Assembly (NCBI GenBank): GCA_018714385.1
Contig: DVNL01000007.1
Location: 219,657-283,656, forward strand
Source of the DNA: Candidatus Enterosoma merdigallinarum
Lineage (GTDB): Bacteria; Bacillota_I; Bacilli_A; RFN20; CAG-288
Direction: 5' to 3'
DNA: 64,000 bases
The translations under genes were made by a program, and so were the position numbers. Position 1 is the first letter of the stretch. Every line of letters starts with the position of its first letter. Positions 1-8,508 of this stretch are shown piece by piece. The notes below the pieces were generated by a model. That model worked only from the letters and a program-made list of their open reading frames with translations. It had not been told where the DNA came from and ran no database searches.

Positions 1-220
1 AAGCGGAAGTCCAGGACGAAAGCAGACGTTGGATGGCATCGAGCTGGTTCTTCAGCAGCGAGTCCATCGCATCGAATTGGCTTTTCAGAAAGGTAATGTC
101 TTTGGCGGAAGAGGCGGGCGATTCCTCTTCCTTCTTCTTTCGAAACTGAAGGAAAAAGATGAGAAGAAGGATGAGGACGGCACAGGAAACGAAGAGGGAG
201 AGGATAGAAAGGATCTCCAT
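1..220 (-). CDS. RmuC-like membrane-anchored coiled-coil protein (N-terminal part only)
   Basis: Only the first 73 codons lie in the window. The ATG at 220-218 follows a perfect AGGAGG (229-234 on the plus strand as CCTCCT). The protein starts with a short hydrophobic helix (about residues 4-26), then a basic/acidic stretch (RKKKEEE), then a predicted coiled-coil start (SQFDAMDSLLKNQLDAIQ). This layout, one N-terminal anchor followed by a coiled coil, is that of RmuC (DNA recombination protein, PD-(D/E)XK fold further downstream), but the diagnostic nuclease part is outside the window. A TATAAT hexamer (ATTATA at 242-247) just upstream suggests its own promoter, directly behind ribU. Other anchored coiled-coil proteins cannot be excluded. 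Confidence 0.5.
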   Translation of the reverse strand, partial: MEILSILSLFVSCAVLILLLIFFLQFRKKKEEESPASSAKDITFLKSQFDAMDSLLKNQLDAIQRLLSSWTSA

Positions 221-256
221 AGGATTGACCTCCTATGATTCATTATAGGTGCAGAC

Positions 257-997
257 TCAGCGTTTTTCTTCCGAAGGGAGATCGATACCTTTTGTCAAGG
301 CTCGATACAGCTGCTTGCGTGTCTTCGCCTTGCTGGAGGTGATGTCCTGGAAAAGCTCGTTGTTTTTGAAGAGCCGGAAGAAAAGCGTATTGAACAAGAT
401 CTCGTAGAGGGCGAGGATCAAAGCGGATTTAAGGAGATTGAACGGGATATAGACCGCGAAAATGATGCCGGCATAGGGGAAGGGGAAGCCCATGCTTCCC
501 AAGCTATCTTCCACCGCCTTGACGGCTGCGGAATCAAAGCAGGTCGTGTACCGCAGGGAGAGATAAGTCGGTGTGATGAAAAGGAAATTCAAGAGGGTCA
601 TGATGACGGCCACAAAGAGGGCGATAAAAAGGTATCCAACAAGACGGAATTTGAACCCTTTTCTGAACAGATGGAAAAGATGGCTTGAAATGAAGATGCC
701 GAACAAATAGAGCAAAGAAGAAAGAATGGCTGCGAGATCGCCGATATACAAGGCCTCACCGACGGATGTGGGCATCGTCAGCATATGGATCAGTGTCTTG
801 ATGAAGGCTATGGAACAAGCCCCGGGAAATCCGGTCAGGACGTATCCGACGATGATGGTGAGGTCGGAGATTTCGATTTCACACCAGGACGCAAAGGGGT
901 AGGGAATCTTGACGTAGAGCATCAAGACGACGCCGAGAGCGGAAAGAAGGGCGATGATGGCCATACGATAGACGACGAGTGACGATTTTCTTCTCAT
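257..997 (-). CDS. ribU: Riboflavin ECF transporter substrate-binding subunit RibU
   Basis: 246-residue integral membrane protein with about six hydrophobic segments. It is the S component of an energy-coupling factor transporter that imports riboflavin together with the shared EcfA/A'/T module, which is not encoded here. The N-terminal region (MAIIALLSALGVVLM, then YPFASWCEIEISDLTIIVGY) matches the RibU pattern, in which a conserved acidic D-L-x-x-x-x-G segment follows the first helix. Assignment is strongly supported by the FMN riboswitch in the leader (1053-1166). The start ATG at 997-995 follows GGAGGC, which is also the 3' arm of a hairpin, so translation is probably regulated. The basic C-terminal tail (KAKTRKQLYRALTKG) is cytosolic. 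Confidence 0.92.
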   Translation of the reverse strand: MRRKSSLVVYRMAIIALLSALGVVLMLYVKIPYPFASWCEIEISDLTIIVGYVLTGFPGACSIAFIKTLIHMLTMPTSVGEALYIGDLAAILSSLLYLFGIFISSHLFHLFRKGFKFRLVGYLFIALFVAVIMTLLNFLFITPTYLSLRYTTCFDSAAVKAVEDSLGSMGFPFPYAGIIFAVYIPFNLLKSALILALYEILFNTLFFRLFKNNELFQDITSSKAKTRKQLYRALTKGIDLPSEEKR

Positions 998-1004
998 ATG
1001 AGAA

Positions 1005-1029
1005 AAGCCTCCTTTCTTCAGGGAGGCCT
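1005..1029 (-). promoter_or_regulatory. Hairpin sequestering the ribU ribosome-binding site (riboswitch expression platform)
   Basis: On the minus strand GCCTCC (1022-1027) pairs with GGAGGC (1007-1012), leaving a 9-nt loop. The 3' arm is the Shine-Dalgarno sequence of ribU and is followed by TTTT. The helix can hide the ribosome site and may also act as a weak terminator. It lies between the FMN aptamer and the start codon. Confidence 0.65.
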
Positions 1030-1052
1030 AGTTGTTTCATGACCATGACCTT

Positions 1053-1166
1053 GACTTCTTCCATCCAGCCTTTACTGTCGCCTCCGGAATCGCACCGGAT
1101 CGTGGAACCATGACCGTTCCTCGCGGGGTTTACCGCCGAGTGGGAATTTCACCCTACCCTGAAGTC
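1053..1166 (-). promoter_or_regulatory. FMN riboswitch (RFN element)
   Basis: Read on the minus strand, this leader has the RFN consensus blocks in order: AGGGTAGGGTGAAATTCCC, then CGGCGGTAAA, CCCGCGAG, GGTTCCACGATCCGGTG, CGATTCCGGAGGCGACAG and AAAGGCTGGATGG. The outer P1 helix closes as GACTTC (1161-1166) with GAAGTC (1053-1058). FMN binding is known to repress riboflavin uptake or synthesis genes. Here it precedes ribU alone, so it controls uptake. Confidence 0.97.
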
Positions 1167-1172
1167 GAAAAT

Positions 1173-1201
1173 AGATTAGCAGGGCGATTCTTCTTTGTAA
1201 A
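1173..1201 (-). promoter_or_regulatory. Promoter of the ribU riboswitch transcript
   Basis: Minus-strand TTTACA (-35, 1196-1201) and TAATCT (-10, 1173-1178) with exactly 17 bp between them. Initiation would fall at about 1166, the first base of the riboswitch P1 helix. The -35 lies 9 bp past the end of sbcC. Confidence 0.75.
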
Positions 1202-1210
1202 GGCTTCCAA

Positions 1211-3826
1211 TCAAGTTTTGATCGTCACGTGCGATCCCTTGCCGTCCTTGGTCACGACGATCTGCTTGTCGATGCTTTCCTTCAGCTCGTCGACATGGGA
1301 GATGATTCCGACAAGGCGCTTTCCGTCGGAGAGCTTTTGCAGGAGAGCGATGGCGCTATGGAGGGCGTTTTCGTCGAGCGTCCCGAAGCCTTCGTCGATG
1401 AACATGGCTTCCAATCGGATGCCGCCGCTCATCTCCTGGACGACATCGCTTAGGCCCAACGCCAAGGCGAGGGCCGCCATGAAGGATTCGCCGCCGGAAA
1501 GAGTCGAGACGTCGCGATAGCGCCCCGTCCCGCGGTCGAGTATTTCCAGGTCCAATCCGGTCTGGGATCTTCTGTCCCGTCCTTCCTCTTTCAGACGGAA
1601 AGAATAGACGCCATCGGTGAGCAGGGAAAGCCTTTTGTTGGCGCTTCGAACGACGATTTTGAAATAGTATTGCTGAACATAGGCTTCGAACGAAATCTTT
1701 GGTCGGTCAGGCAATTGCCCGGCGATGAGCAGATAGATCTCGCTGACGATGCTGAATTCCTCAAGGATTCCCTTTCTTTCCGCCGCACATTTTTGCAGTG
1801 ACTCGAGGCTTGCCCTGTTTCGGATGAGATCGGAAGCAATTTTTTCCCTCTTTTCTTTCGTGGAGGTTTTCTCGTCTAGGAGATTTTTCTTTTTTTCCTG
1901 CAACGGGAGAAGGTCGACTTTTTCGTCATCGCCGACTTGGGATTTCAATGTCGCAAAACGGCCTTCTTTCTCGGCTATCCCTTCCCGATAGGCGCGGACT
2001 TCCTCTTCCAAGGAGGAAATAGTCTCCAGAGGAAGAGACCATGCTTTGTAGTCTTCTTCCGTCATCAAGGCTTTCCCCAGGGCTTCTTTCAGACTTTCAC
2101 GGGCTTTCGACAGTCTCGACTGCTCTTTGTTGAGGCTGTCTGTTGCCGTGGACAGGATTCCTTTGAGCTCTTGGAGGCGAAGACGCATCTTGGAAAGCGT
2201 CTGCGCGCTGTTTTCGTAGTCCTTCTCGATCGCCTGGATTCTGCTGGAGATGGCTTCTTTTTCGTCTTCCGCATCGCTTTTGTTGAGGGAAGACAGGTTG
2301 AGCACGGAAAGCTGTCTTCTTTTTTCTTGGAGGGCGGAGGACAGAGAGGCGATGTCCTCACTTTCCTTGAGGTATGCCGATTGCAGGGCATGCACTCTCT
2401 TTTCGAGAGAGTCGACCTCTTCCTTTGAAGGCAGGGACTCTTGACGGCTCGCCGGGTGTGGATGGTCGGAAGAACCGCAGACGGGGCAGGGTTCTCCATC
2501 CTTTAGCTCTGCGGCAAGTATTCCGGCCTGTCCGAGATAGAAGGCATCGCGTCTGTCCTGATATGTTTTTTCGATGGATCGGAAATCCTCGTAATGACGT
2601 TGGAGGATATTCTTTTTGAGGGAATAAGCCTTGTCGTCCTCTTCGATGGCGTCCATAAGAGAAAGGCCGCTATCGAGTTCGGCTAGCCTTTTTTGGAGAC
2701 TTCCAAGGGAGAGCCTCGATTTCTTCTTATCCTCAAAATCCCTTTCAAGGTCAGGAAGGGCCTGCTCGATCTCCGAAACGCTTCGCTCGGTCATTTTGAT
2801 GGAGTCCTTAAGGGAATGCACGTTATCCTCGGACCGTTGCCTTTCTTGGACGAAAGGGGCGAGCGAAAGGCACTTGTGGCCCATTTGGACACGGAGACTC
2901 TTCTTATCGAAATCATCCTTTTTCTCTCTGAGAGAGAGGAGTTCCTTTTGACAGATGTCTTTCTGTTCGATCAATGAATTGTTTTTTTCAGCTGCTGCAA
3001 TGAAAATTTCGTTTTTGTTTATTGATTCATCAATTCTATCAATATTTTTGTCACATTCCTTTATGCAAGATTCCATATGATTTGTAAGGCGTGACAATAC
3101 GGGGATAAGGTTATCGACGGCATGTATGTCCAGAATACGGGAGAGCTCTTCGGTTTCCGAAAACGAATCGATGGAATGGATTGCCAGGATGTCCGCCAGC
3201 ATCTTGCTTTCAATCCTGTCCTTTTCAAGGGCGAGAGCCTGCCGCTTTTTTTGGACGGCGTCTTGAAGTAGAGCATATTTCTCGGTCTTGAAAATCTTCT
3301 GCAGCAGCATTTTTCTTTCGTCGCTTTTGCAGTTGAGGATTTTGAGGAAGTCATTCTGCGCGATCATCACGGTCTGACTGAATTGCTCCCGGGTGAGTCC
3401 GAGCAGATCGACGATTTCCCTGTCGACGTTTTCCTTCTTTGAAAGAACGATGTTCTTTCCCAAAATTTCCAGCTGCGCATTTTCCGGCTCGAATGTCGTT
3501 CCGGCACCGCGCATTTTCGGCCTTTGGTAGGCGGGACTCCTTTCGATGCGATAAATTTCTCCGCGGTGCTCGAAAGTCAGGAGAACGACGGTCTTTGCGG
3601 ACGGCTCCGCATAGTCGGAACGGAAACTGGTCGAGCTGCGTCTTGTCTTTCCGCCGGAGCTTTCCCCATAGAAGGCAAACGATATCGCATCGAAAATGGT
3701 TGTCTTTCCGGCACCGGTGTCGCCGGAGATGAGGAAAAGGCCGTTTTCGCCAAGGCGCCTGAAATCGATCGTCGTCCTGTCGGCATAGGGGCCGAAGGCC
3801 TGCATCGTCAATTCGATGGGCTTCAT
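1211..3826 (-). CDS. sbcC: Nuclease subunit SbcC (Rad50-like ATPase)
   Basis: 871 residues with the SMC/Rad50 layout. The N-terminal Walker A is GDTGAGKTT (about residues 34-42), followed by a Q-loop region (IAQNDFLKIL). Two long coiled-coil halves flank a zinc hook, CPVCGSSDHPHP, near residue 445. The C-terminal part has the ABC signature LSGGESFMAALALALG and the Walker B with FIDEGFGTLDE. With SbcD it forms an ATP-dependent exo/endonuclease that opens DNA hairpins and processes ends. The start ATG overlaps the sbcD stop by 4 nt, so the pair is translationally coupled. A patch around 2960-3060, in the coil, is noticeably AT-richer than the rest. Confidence 0.96.
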   Translation of the reverse strand: MKPIELTMQAFGPYADRTTIDFRRLGENGLFLISGDTGAGKTTIFDAISFAFYGESSGGKTRRSSTSFRSDYAEPSAKTVVLLTFEHRGEIYRIERSPAYQRPKMRGAGTTFEPENAQLEILGKNIVLSKKENVDREIVDLLGLTREQFSQTVMIAQNDFLKILNCKSDERKMLLQKIFKTEKYALLQDAVQKKRQALALEKDRIESKMLADILAIHSIDSFSETEELSRILDIHAVDNLIPVLSRLTNHMESCIKECDKNIDRIDESINKNEIFIAAAEKNNSLIEQKDICQKELLSLREKKDDFDKKSLRVQMGHKCLSLAPFVQERQRSEDNVHSLKDSIKMTERSVSEIEQALPDLERDFEDKKKSRLSLGSLQKRLAELDSGLSLMDAIEEDDKAYSLKKNILQRHYEDFRSIEKTYQDRRDAFYLGQAGILAAELKDGEPCPVCGSSDHPHPASRQESLPSKEEVDSLEKRVHALQSAYLKESEDIASLSSALQEKRRQLSVLNLSSLNKSDAEDEKEAISSRIQAIEKDYENSAQTLSKMRLRLQELKGILSTATDSLNKEQSRLSKARESLKEALGKALMTEEDYKAWSLPLETISSLEEEVRAYREGIAEKEGRFATLKSQVGDDEKVDLLPLQEKKKNLLDEKTSTKEKREKIASDLIRNRASLESLQKCAAERKGILEEFSIVSEIYLLIAGQLPDRPKISFEAYVQQYYFKIVVRSANKRLSLLTDGVYSFRLKEEGRDRRSQTGLDLEILDRGTGRYRDVSTLSGGESFMAALALALGLSDVVQEMSGGIRLEAMFIDEGFGTLDENALHSAIALLQKLSDGKRLVGIISHVDELKESIDKQIVVTKDGKGSHVTIKT

Positions 3827-4950
3827 TCCTTGTTTTCCTCCTCCAGTCCCTTCAGGACATTCCGAAGCGCCTGCATGCGCTTTTCATCCGGCTTTTGCCC
3901 GCCGAATTGCATCGAATAGAAGGCCTCGAAAAGGTCGGGGAGAGATTTCTTTTCGATGGACTCCAGGGACTGTATGTCCACCTCCTCCGTGGTCTTGCTG
4001 TTTTCGATGGAGAAACGGATCATGTTCGGAAATACCGTGCCGAGAGAGAGGCGGGCATCGAAGACGACGTCCTCGTCCAGCAGGACGACGTGGACGAAAT
4101 CCTCGCTATAGGGCATGGCCATGATGTCTTTGAAATGGCCGCGAACGGTGCGGACATCGTGCACGATAGGCAGGGCGACCGTCTCGATCGATGTTTTGCC
4201 CTTTTCCCTGAGCTCGACCAGTGTGACGGATTTGACGTGTTTCTCCTCCGAGAGAGAATATTTCATTATCGAGCCGGCATAGCGAATCTTTTCTTCTGTC
4301 ATCTTCTGGCTGCGGTGGATATGACCCAACGCGACGTAATCGTAGTCGCGATAAAGAGAGGCCTCCACCGCCTCGCTTCCGCCGAGGGACAGGATTTCCG
4401 AATCGCATATCTGGGCGCCGGCGACGAACTGATGGGAGAGAATGACGTTTCGCATTCCTTTGCCGATGGGGTGGTGGGAGAGGAGGACTTTGATCGCATC
4501 CTGATAGGACTCGATTCTCTCGTCGGGGTAATAGAGACGGACATCGGAAGGGCGCACGAAGGGAAGAAGATGAAAGAGGACCTCGCCATACTCGTCCTTC
4601 AAGGCGACGGTTCCGATCGAACCATCGAAGACATCGGAAAAATAGACGTTGGAATGCTTGAGCAGAGCGCTGAGATAGCCGACGCGTTCGTTGGAATCAT
4701 GGTTTCCCGAGATGGCGATGACGGCGATGTGGGAAGATGATAGTGCCGTGACGAAGTCGGAAAGAACGACATAGCATTCCGCAGAGGGGGCCGCCCTGTC
4801 GTAAATGTCCCCGGAAAGAAGGACGGCGTCCACCTTTTTTTGCTTTGCGATGTCGACGATGGCCGCCAAGACTTTCCTCTGATCCTGGAGAAGGGGAATG
4901 TCATTGAGCCGTCGCCCGAGATGAAGATCGGCAGTATGAAGAAATTTCAT
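3823..4950 (-). CDS. sbcD: Nuclease subunit SbcD (Mre11-like)
   Basis: 375 residues from the ATG at 4950-4948. An upstream in-frame TTG at 4971 is less likely because MKFLHTADLHLG is the canonical family N-terminus and an AGGA lies 9 nt before this ATG. Calcineurin-like phosphoesterase motifs are present in order: D-x-H (ADLHLG), GDIYDR, GNHD, then the C-terminal GHIH. It supplies the manganese-dependent nuclease active sites of the SbcCD complex. It is first in the sbcD-sbcC operon and is divergent from sdaA, with about 100 bp between the two starts. Confidence 0.95.
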   Translation of the reverse strand: MKFLHTADLHLGRRLNDIPLLQDQRKVLAAIVDIAKQKKVDAVLLSGDIYDRAAPSAECYVVLSDFVTALSSSHIAVIAISGNHDSNERVGYLSALLKHSNVYFSDVFDGSIGTVALKDEYGEVLFHLLPFVRPSDVRLYYPDERIESYQDAIKVLLSHHPIGKGMRNVILSHQFVAGAQICDSEILSLGGSEAVEASLYRDYDYVALGHIHRSQKMTEEKIRYAGSIMKYSLSEEKHVKSVTLVELREKGKTSIETVALPIVHDVRTVRGHFKDIMAMPYSEDFVHVVLLDEDVVFDARLSLGTVFPNMIRFSIENSKTTEEVDIQSLESIEKKSLPDLFEAFYSMQFGGQKPDEKRMQALRNVLKGLEEENKE

Positions 4951-5041
4951 TCGTGAAAATCCTGTTGCCAATAGTTTAGTGGCTTTTCAAGTTCAGAGAA
5001 AGACGGAGGACGAAAAAAGAGACGGGCGATGGACAAAAAGC

Positions 5042-5047
5042 TATAAT
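5042..5047 (+). promoter_or_regulatory. -10 hexamer of a probable leaderless promoter for sdaA
   Basis: A perfect TATAAT ends 7 nt before the ATG at 5055. Initiation usually occurs 6-8 nt past the hexamer, so the mRNA would begin at or within 1-2 nt of the start codon. No Shine-Dalgarno is present, and no good -35 is visible 16-18 bp upstream. Confidence 0.55.
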
Positions 5048-5054
5048 GGTAGAC

Positions 5055-6263
5055 ATGAAATCCCTTCGCGAACTATTGATACTCGGACCAGGGCCTTCTT
5101 CGAGTCATACGATCGGCCCCTATCGCATCGTTCAGGCCTTCAAGAAAGAGCATGGATCAGATTTCCACGACGTCGAGGTCATTCTTAAGGGCTCCCTGTC
5201 TTTGACGGGAAAGGGACATGGAACGGACCGGATCCTTCGGCAGGCCTTCGATGAAACGCCTGTCCGTGTCCGTTTTGAGGATGCGATAGACTCGGAGCAT
5301 CCTAACACGATGGTTCTCATCGGACATAAAGAAGACGGCAAAGAAATCCAGGAGACTTATTATTCCATCGGAGGAGGGGCCTTTCGCAAAAAGGGGCAGG
5401 CCTATGCTCCGAAAGATATTTATCCTTTTTCAACCTTCGACGGCATGAAAAAGTATATGGCCAGCCATGGCGTGGAGGATATTTATGAGCTTGTCGAGAT
5501 GGTGGAAGGCAAGGATATTCTTGAATACGGCAAGTCTCTGCTTGAGCATTCTTTTTCGACGATAGAATCAGGGCTCAAAGAGACGGCCATTCTTCCAGGA
5601 CCATTGAAACTTGTTCCTGTTGCCGGGAAGATTTGTCAAAAGGCGATGGAAGAAGACAGAAGAAAAGACAGGCGAATGCTTCTTTTGGCGGCCTTCAGCT
5701 ATGCCACCAGTGAAGAAAACGCAAGAGGGAAAGAGGTCGTCACCTCGCCGACCTGCGGCGCCAGCGGCGTTGTTCCCGCCGTGCTCTATTATGAAAAGAA
5801 GTTTCGCCTGCGTCAGCCCGATGAATTGGCCAGAGCCTATCTCGTCGGCGCCCTTATCTGCGACTTCATCAAGGAGAACGCTGCCATCTCTGGGGCGATG
5901 TATGGCTGCCAGGCAGAAATCGGATCTGCCGCTTCCTTTGCAAGCGCCGCCCTTGCTTATCTCGACGGCCTTTCCGTCTATCAGATCGAATATGCGGCCG
6001 AGGTCGCCATGGAGCATTTCCTTGGGCTGACTTGCGACCCTGTCGACGGCTATGTCCAGATTCCCTGCATCGAAAGGAATGCGATGGCGGCCATCCACAG
6101 CTATGCGGCCTATCTTTTCAGCAAGGACATCGCTTTGTATCGACACAATCTCGTCAGTTTCGACAACGTCGTCAGGGCCATGAAGGAGACCGGGCAGGAG
6201 CTCCCGCCCGATTTGAAGGAGACTTCTCTCGGCGGACTAGCCAAGATCATCGGGAATTGCTGA
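5055..6263 (+). CDS. sdaA: L-serine ammonia-lyase, iron-sulfur-dependent, single chain
   Basis: 402 residues. It deaminates L-serine to pyruvate and ammonia using a [4Fe-4S] cluster. The N-terminal beta domain has GPGPSSSHTIGPYR and the C-terminal alpha domain has SPTCGASGVVPAVLYY and the cluster cysteines in LTCDPVDGYVQIPCIERNA. Both domains are in one polypeptide, as in E. coli SdaA, whereas many Gram-positives split them. An ATG at 5046 overlaps the TATAAT hexamer, so I take the next in-frame ATG at 5055, which would be near-leaderless. The 3' end overlaps the convergent histidine-kinase gene by 27 nt. Confidence 0.93.
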   Translation: MKSLRELLILGPGPSSSHTIGPYRIVQAFKKEHGSDFHDVEVILKGSLSLTGKGHGTDRILRQAFDETPVRVRFEDAIDSEHPNTMVLIGHKEDGKEIQETYYSIGGGAFRKKGQAYAPKDIYPFSTFDGMKKYMASHGVEDIYELVEMVEGKDILEYGKSLLEHSFSTIESGLKETAILPGPLKLVPVAGKICQKAMEEDRRKDRRMLLLAAFSYATSEENARGKEVVTSPTCGASGVVPAVLYYEKKFRLRQPDELARAYLVGALICDFIKENAAISGAMYGCQAEIGSAASFASAALAYLDGLSVYQIEYAAEVAMEHFLGLTCDPVDGYVQIPCIERNAMAAIHSYAAYLFSKDIALYRHNLVSFDNVVRAMKETGQELPPDLKETSLGGLAKIIGNC

Positions 6264-7580
6264 GCCTTCTTCCCCTTCTTCTGCAAGCGGGAAGAGCATA
6301 TCGACGACAAAGATGTCTCCCCTTGTCTGCATCGACATGCTTCCGCCGTATTTCTGGGCGAGGAGAGCCAGGGACTTCGTTCCGATGCCATGGAAGAAAC
6401 GGTCTTTCTTCGTCGTCTGCGGAAGGCCGTTCTCAAACTGCAGAGAACCTTCGAAATAGTTTTCCTCATGAAGGCAGAGGAAGCCTCTGCTTGTTTCGCT
6501 GGTCAACGAAACGACCCTCTTTTCCGGGTCTTGCAGCTTCTCGCATGCCTCGATGGCATTGTCCAGAAGATTCCCGAGAAGCGAGTAGAGGTCGCTTTCG
6601 TGCATGAAAGAGAACCGCTTCCCGTCGAGAAGGGAAGTGAAACGGATGTTTTTGTTGCGGCAAAGAATCTCTTTTTCCGTGAGCACGAGGTCGATCGTCT
6701 TGTTTCCTGTTTTGAAGATTGAGTCATAGGTGTCGACCAGTTGCGTCAACTCTTCATAATCGGATGTCGCAAGTTTTGGTCTTATGGCGAGAAGCTGATG
6801 CTTCAAGTCGTGCGTCTTGATGTTGAGGGCGTCGATGACCTGTCTTTCGTTGCGGTAGTGCGCGCTTTGAGCGTGGAACAGCTTTTTCGTTACGCTCAGT
6901 TCGTCGTACAGGATGTCTTTGTCCAGGATGTTGACGTTCAAGGCGATGATAAGGATTCCGACTATCAACGAAGAGAAGAGAACATAGAGCTGGACCAGGC
7001 TTTGGTCGGCATCGGTTTTGATCCAGACCATCGAATTGAGAACGATGGTTGCGAATATGACGAGCATGGAAGAGACGACGAGAGTAAGAGATTCGTGGAT
7101 TTTGGCCGGTTCGATGTTGGCAAATCGCTTTTTGGACAGAGCGAAGAAAACCAAGGAATAAACGATTGTAAAGACGACGCGGATGAGAATCCCTTGCCAC
7201 GAGAGCATCTCGAGACCCGTCGGAAGGAGGACGATTTGATAGAGGTATTGGCAGACATGCTGAAAGCAGTAGGCGATGTTTACGACAAAAAGGGATGAGA
7301 TGAACGATAGTCGGCAAAGCAAGGGGATAATAAAGATTTCGAGCATAAACTCAAGAAGATAACGGAGATAGGCGAAGCTTGCGTATCCTGGCCAAAGAGC
7401 GAGGAGACCGAGGTTCAGGAATTCCACAAGAAAAATCTGGGCAAATGTCAGGAGAGAAAACAGGACGAGCTTGAGCGTTCGCTTTCCATCTGCCTTTATA
7501 AGTGGGAAAAGGGGGATCAAGGCGCCTATGAGAAATGTGGCGGCGAAGATGAAGGCTTGATAAAAGCGGATCCAAGTCAT
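6237..7580 (-). CDS. AgrC-like sensor histidine kinase (GHKL ATPase)
   Basis: 447 residues from the ATG at 7580-7578, preceded by GGGAGAAAAGAAGAT and overlapping the response-regulator stop as ATGA. The N-terminal half (about residues 5-235) is six to eight transmembrane helices. Then comes a short dimerisation region with NIKTHDLKHQL, where the first His fits the phosphoacceptor position, and a GHKL ATPase with N-box NLLDNAIEACEK and G-box GIGTKSLALLAQKYGG. This is the HPK10/AgrC type that usually senses secreted peptides. No AgrB, AgrD or other peptide gene is adjacent, so the signal is unknown. Confidence 0.85.
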   Translation of the reverse strand: MTWIRFYQAFIFAATFLIGALIPLFPLIKADGKRTLKLVLFSLLTFAQIFLVEFLNLGLLALWPGYASFAYLRYLLEFMLEIFIIPLLCRLSFISSLFVVNIAYCFQHVCQYLYQIVLLPTGLEMLSWQGILIRVVFTIVYSLVFFALSKKRFANIEPAKIHESLTLVVSSMLVIFATIVLNSMVWIKTDADQSLVQLYVLFSSLIVGILIIALNVNILDKDILYDELSVTKKLFHAQSAHYRNERQVIDALNIKTHDLKHQLLAIRPKLATSDYEELTQLVDTYDSIFKTGNKTIDLVLTEKEILCRNKNIRFTSLLDGKRFSFMHESDLYSLLGNLLDNAIEACEKLQDPEKRVVSLTSETSRGFLCLHEENYFEGSLQFENGLPQTTKKDRFFHGIGTKSLALLAQKYGGSMSMQTRGDIFVVDMLFPLAEEGEEGSAIPDDLG

Positions 7581-8290
7581 ATCTTCTTTTCTCCCATGAG
7601 ATAGGATTGTAACGCTTTGACAAAGGCGCTTTTTCGCGGATGGGATATTTGAATACATTTATTATTGATATATAGATCAAACCCAGATATCTTTTGAACA
7701 TAAGAAAGGTTAACTAAATAACAATTGTTACATTTAAAGAAGAGTTGTTCTGGCAATGCTTGCATTGCCGATTTGAGAGACTGGTATGTTTTGTAGTCCC
7801 CTTTTTCGGTATGATAAATCAGAATATGATCTTGGACCTCCAGATATTGAATGTCTTCGGTTTTGACTATGACAAGGCCGTCGGATGTCTTGACGGTGAT
7901 CGAAGCTCCCGTGTGCTTGTTCAGCTTTCGGATGGCACGGTCCAGTTTGATGGCGAATGAAGGGTATTCGACAGGTTTCAGAATATAGTCCAATGCCTCG
8001 ACTTCATATCCGCGGTGTGCCATTTGTGAAATAGTTGTACAAAAGATCAGAAGTGTCACACTGTCGATCTCTCGAAGCCTTTTGGCGGCCTCCATTCCGT
8101 CTTGTCCCGGCATCATGATGTCCATGAAGACGATGTCGAAATGCTTTTTGTAGTCGAACAGGAAGGCATCGGCTGACGGGAACGAGGTTATCTTGAAAAG
8201 AATATTCTTTTCAACGCCGTATCTTTCGATATATGATCGGAGGATTTTCACATCCTTTTCTTCATCTTCGACGATGGCTATTTCAATCAT
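7577..8290 (-). CDS. LytTR-family response regulator
   Basis: 237 residues. The N-terminal receiver domain carries the acidic pocket (IVEDEE), the phosphoacceptor Asp in FMDIMMPGQDG and the conserved T/K region. The C-terminal LytTR DNA-binding domain runs from about residue 130 (SITVKTSDGLVIVKTEDIQYLE, then FFKCNNCYLVNLSYVQKI). It forms a two-gene operon with the kinase downstream. The ATG at 8290 follows AGGAGGCAGAA. It is divergent from the GH3 gene, so the 218-bp gap is a plausible target site, but regulation of the GH3 gene is inference only. Confidence 0.9.
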   Translation of the reverse strand: MIEIAIVEDEEKDVKILRSYIERYGVEKNILFKITSFPSADAFLFDYKKHFDIVFMDIMMPGQDGMEAAKRLREIDSVTLLIFCTTISQMAHRGYEVEALDYILKPVEYPSFAIKLDRAIRKLNKHTGASITVKTSDGLVIVKTEDIQYLEVQDHILIYHTEKGDYKTYQSLKSAMQALPEQLFFKCNNCYLVNLSYVQKISGFDLYINNKCIQISHPRKSAFVKALQSYLMGEKKI

Positions 8291-8508
8291 TTCTGCCTCC
8301 TTTCGTTATGCGGTAAATTGAAGGATTTTTGCTGTTTTTCGGAATGATAGGGGTTTCTTCTGTTGTAAAGAAGGCGGTGAAAAAAATCAAGATTACGAAA
8401 AAAATAATTTTTCTATCCGTCCTGCCATTAGGCTAACGGCAGTTATAACTTCCCCGAAACCAGTGGGCCCGCGGGGAATAGAAATGTTGGGCAAAGGAGA
8501 AAAGACAT
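8291..8508. promoter_or_regulatory. Divergent control region between the response regulator and the GH3 gene
   Basis: This 218-bp gap has an AT-rich half (8330-8420) and two dyads. One has arms CTGCC (8422-8426) and GGCAG (8438-8442) around TTAGGCTAA, almost perfect over 21 bp. The other pairs TTCCCCG (8450-8456) with CGGGGAA (8472-8478). The first could be an operator and the second a 5'-leader hairpin of the GH3 mRNA. The GH3 ribosome site is AAAGGAG before 8509. I could not place -35/-10 boxes with confidence. Confidence 0.5.

Noticed and set aside
5046..5054. Upstream in-frame ATG for sdaA
   Set aside because: It lies inside the TATAAT hexamer, so it would not be on the mRNA. The ATG at 5055 is preferred.
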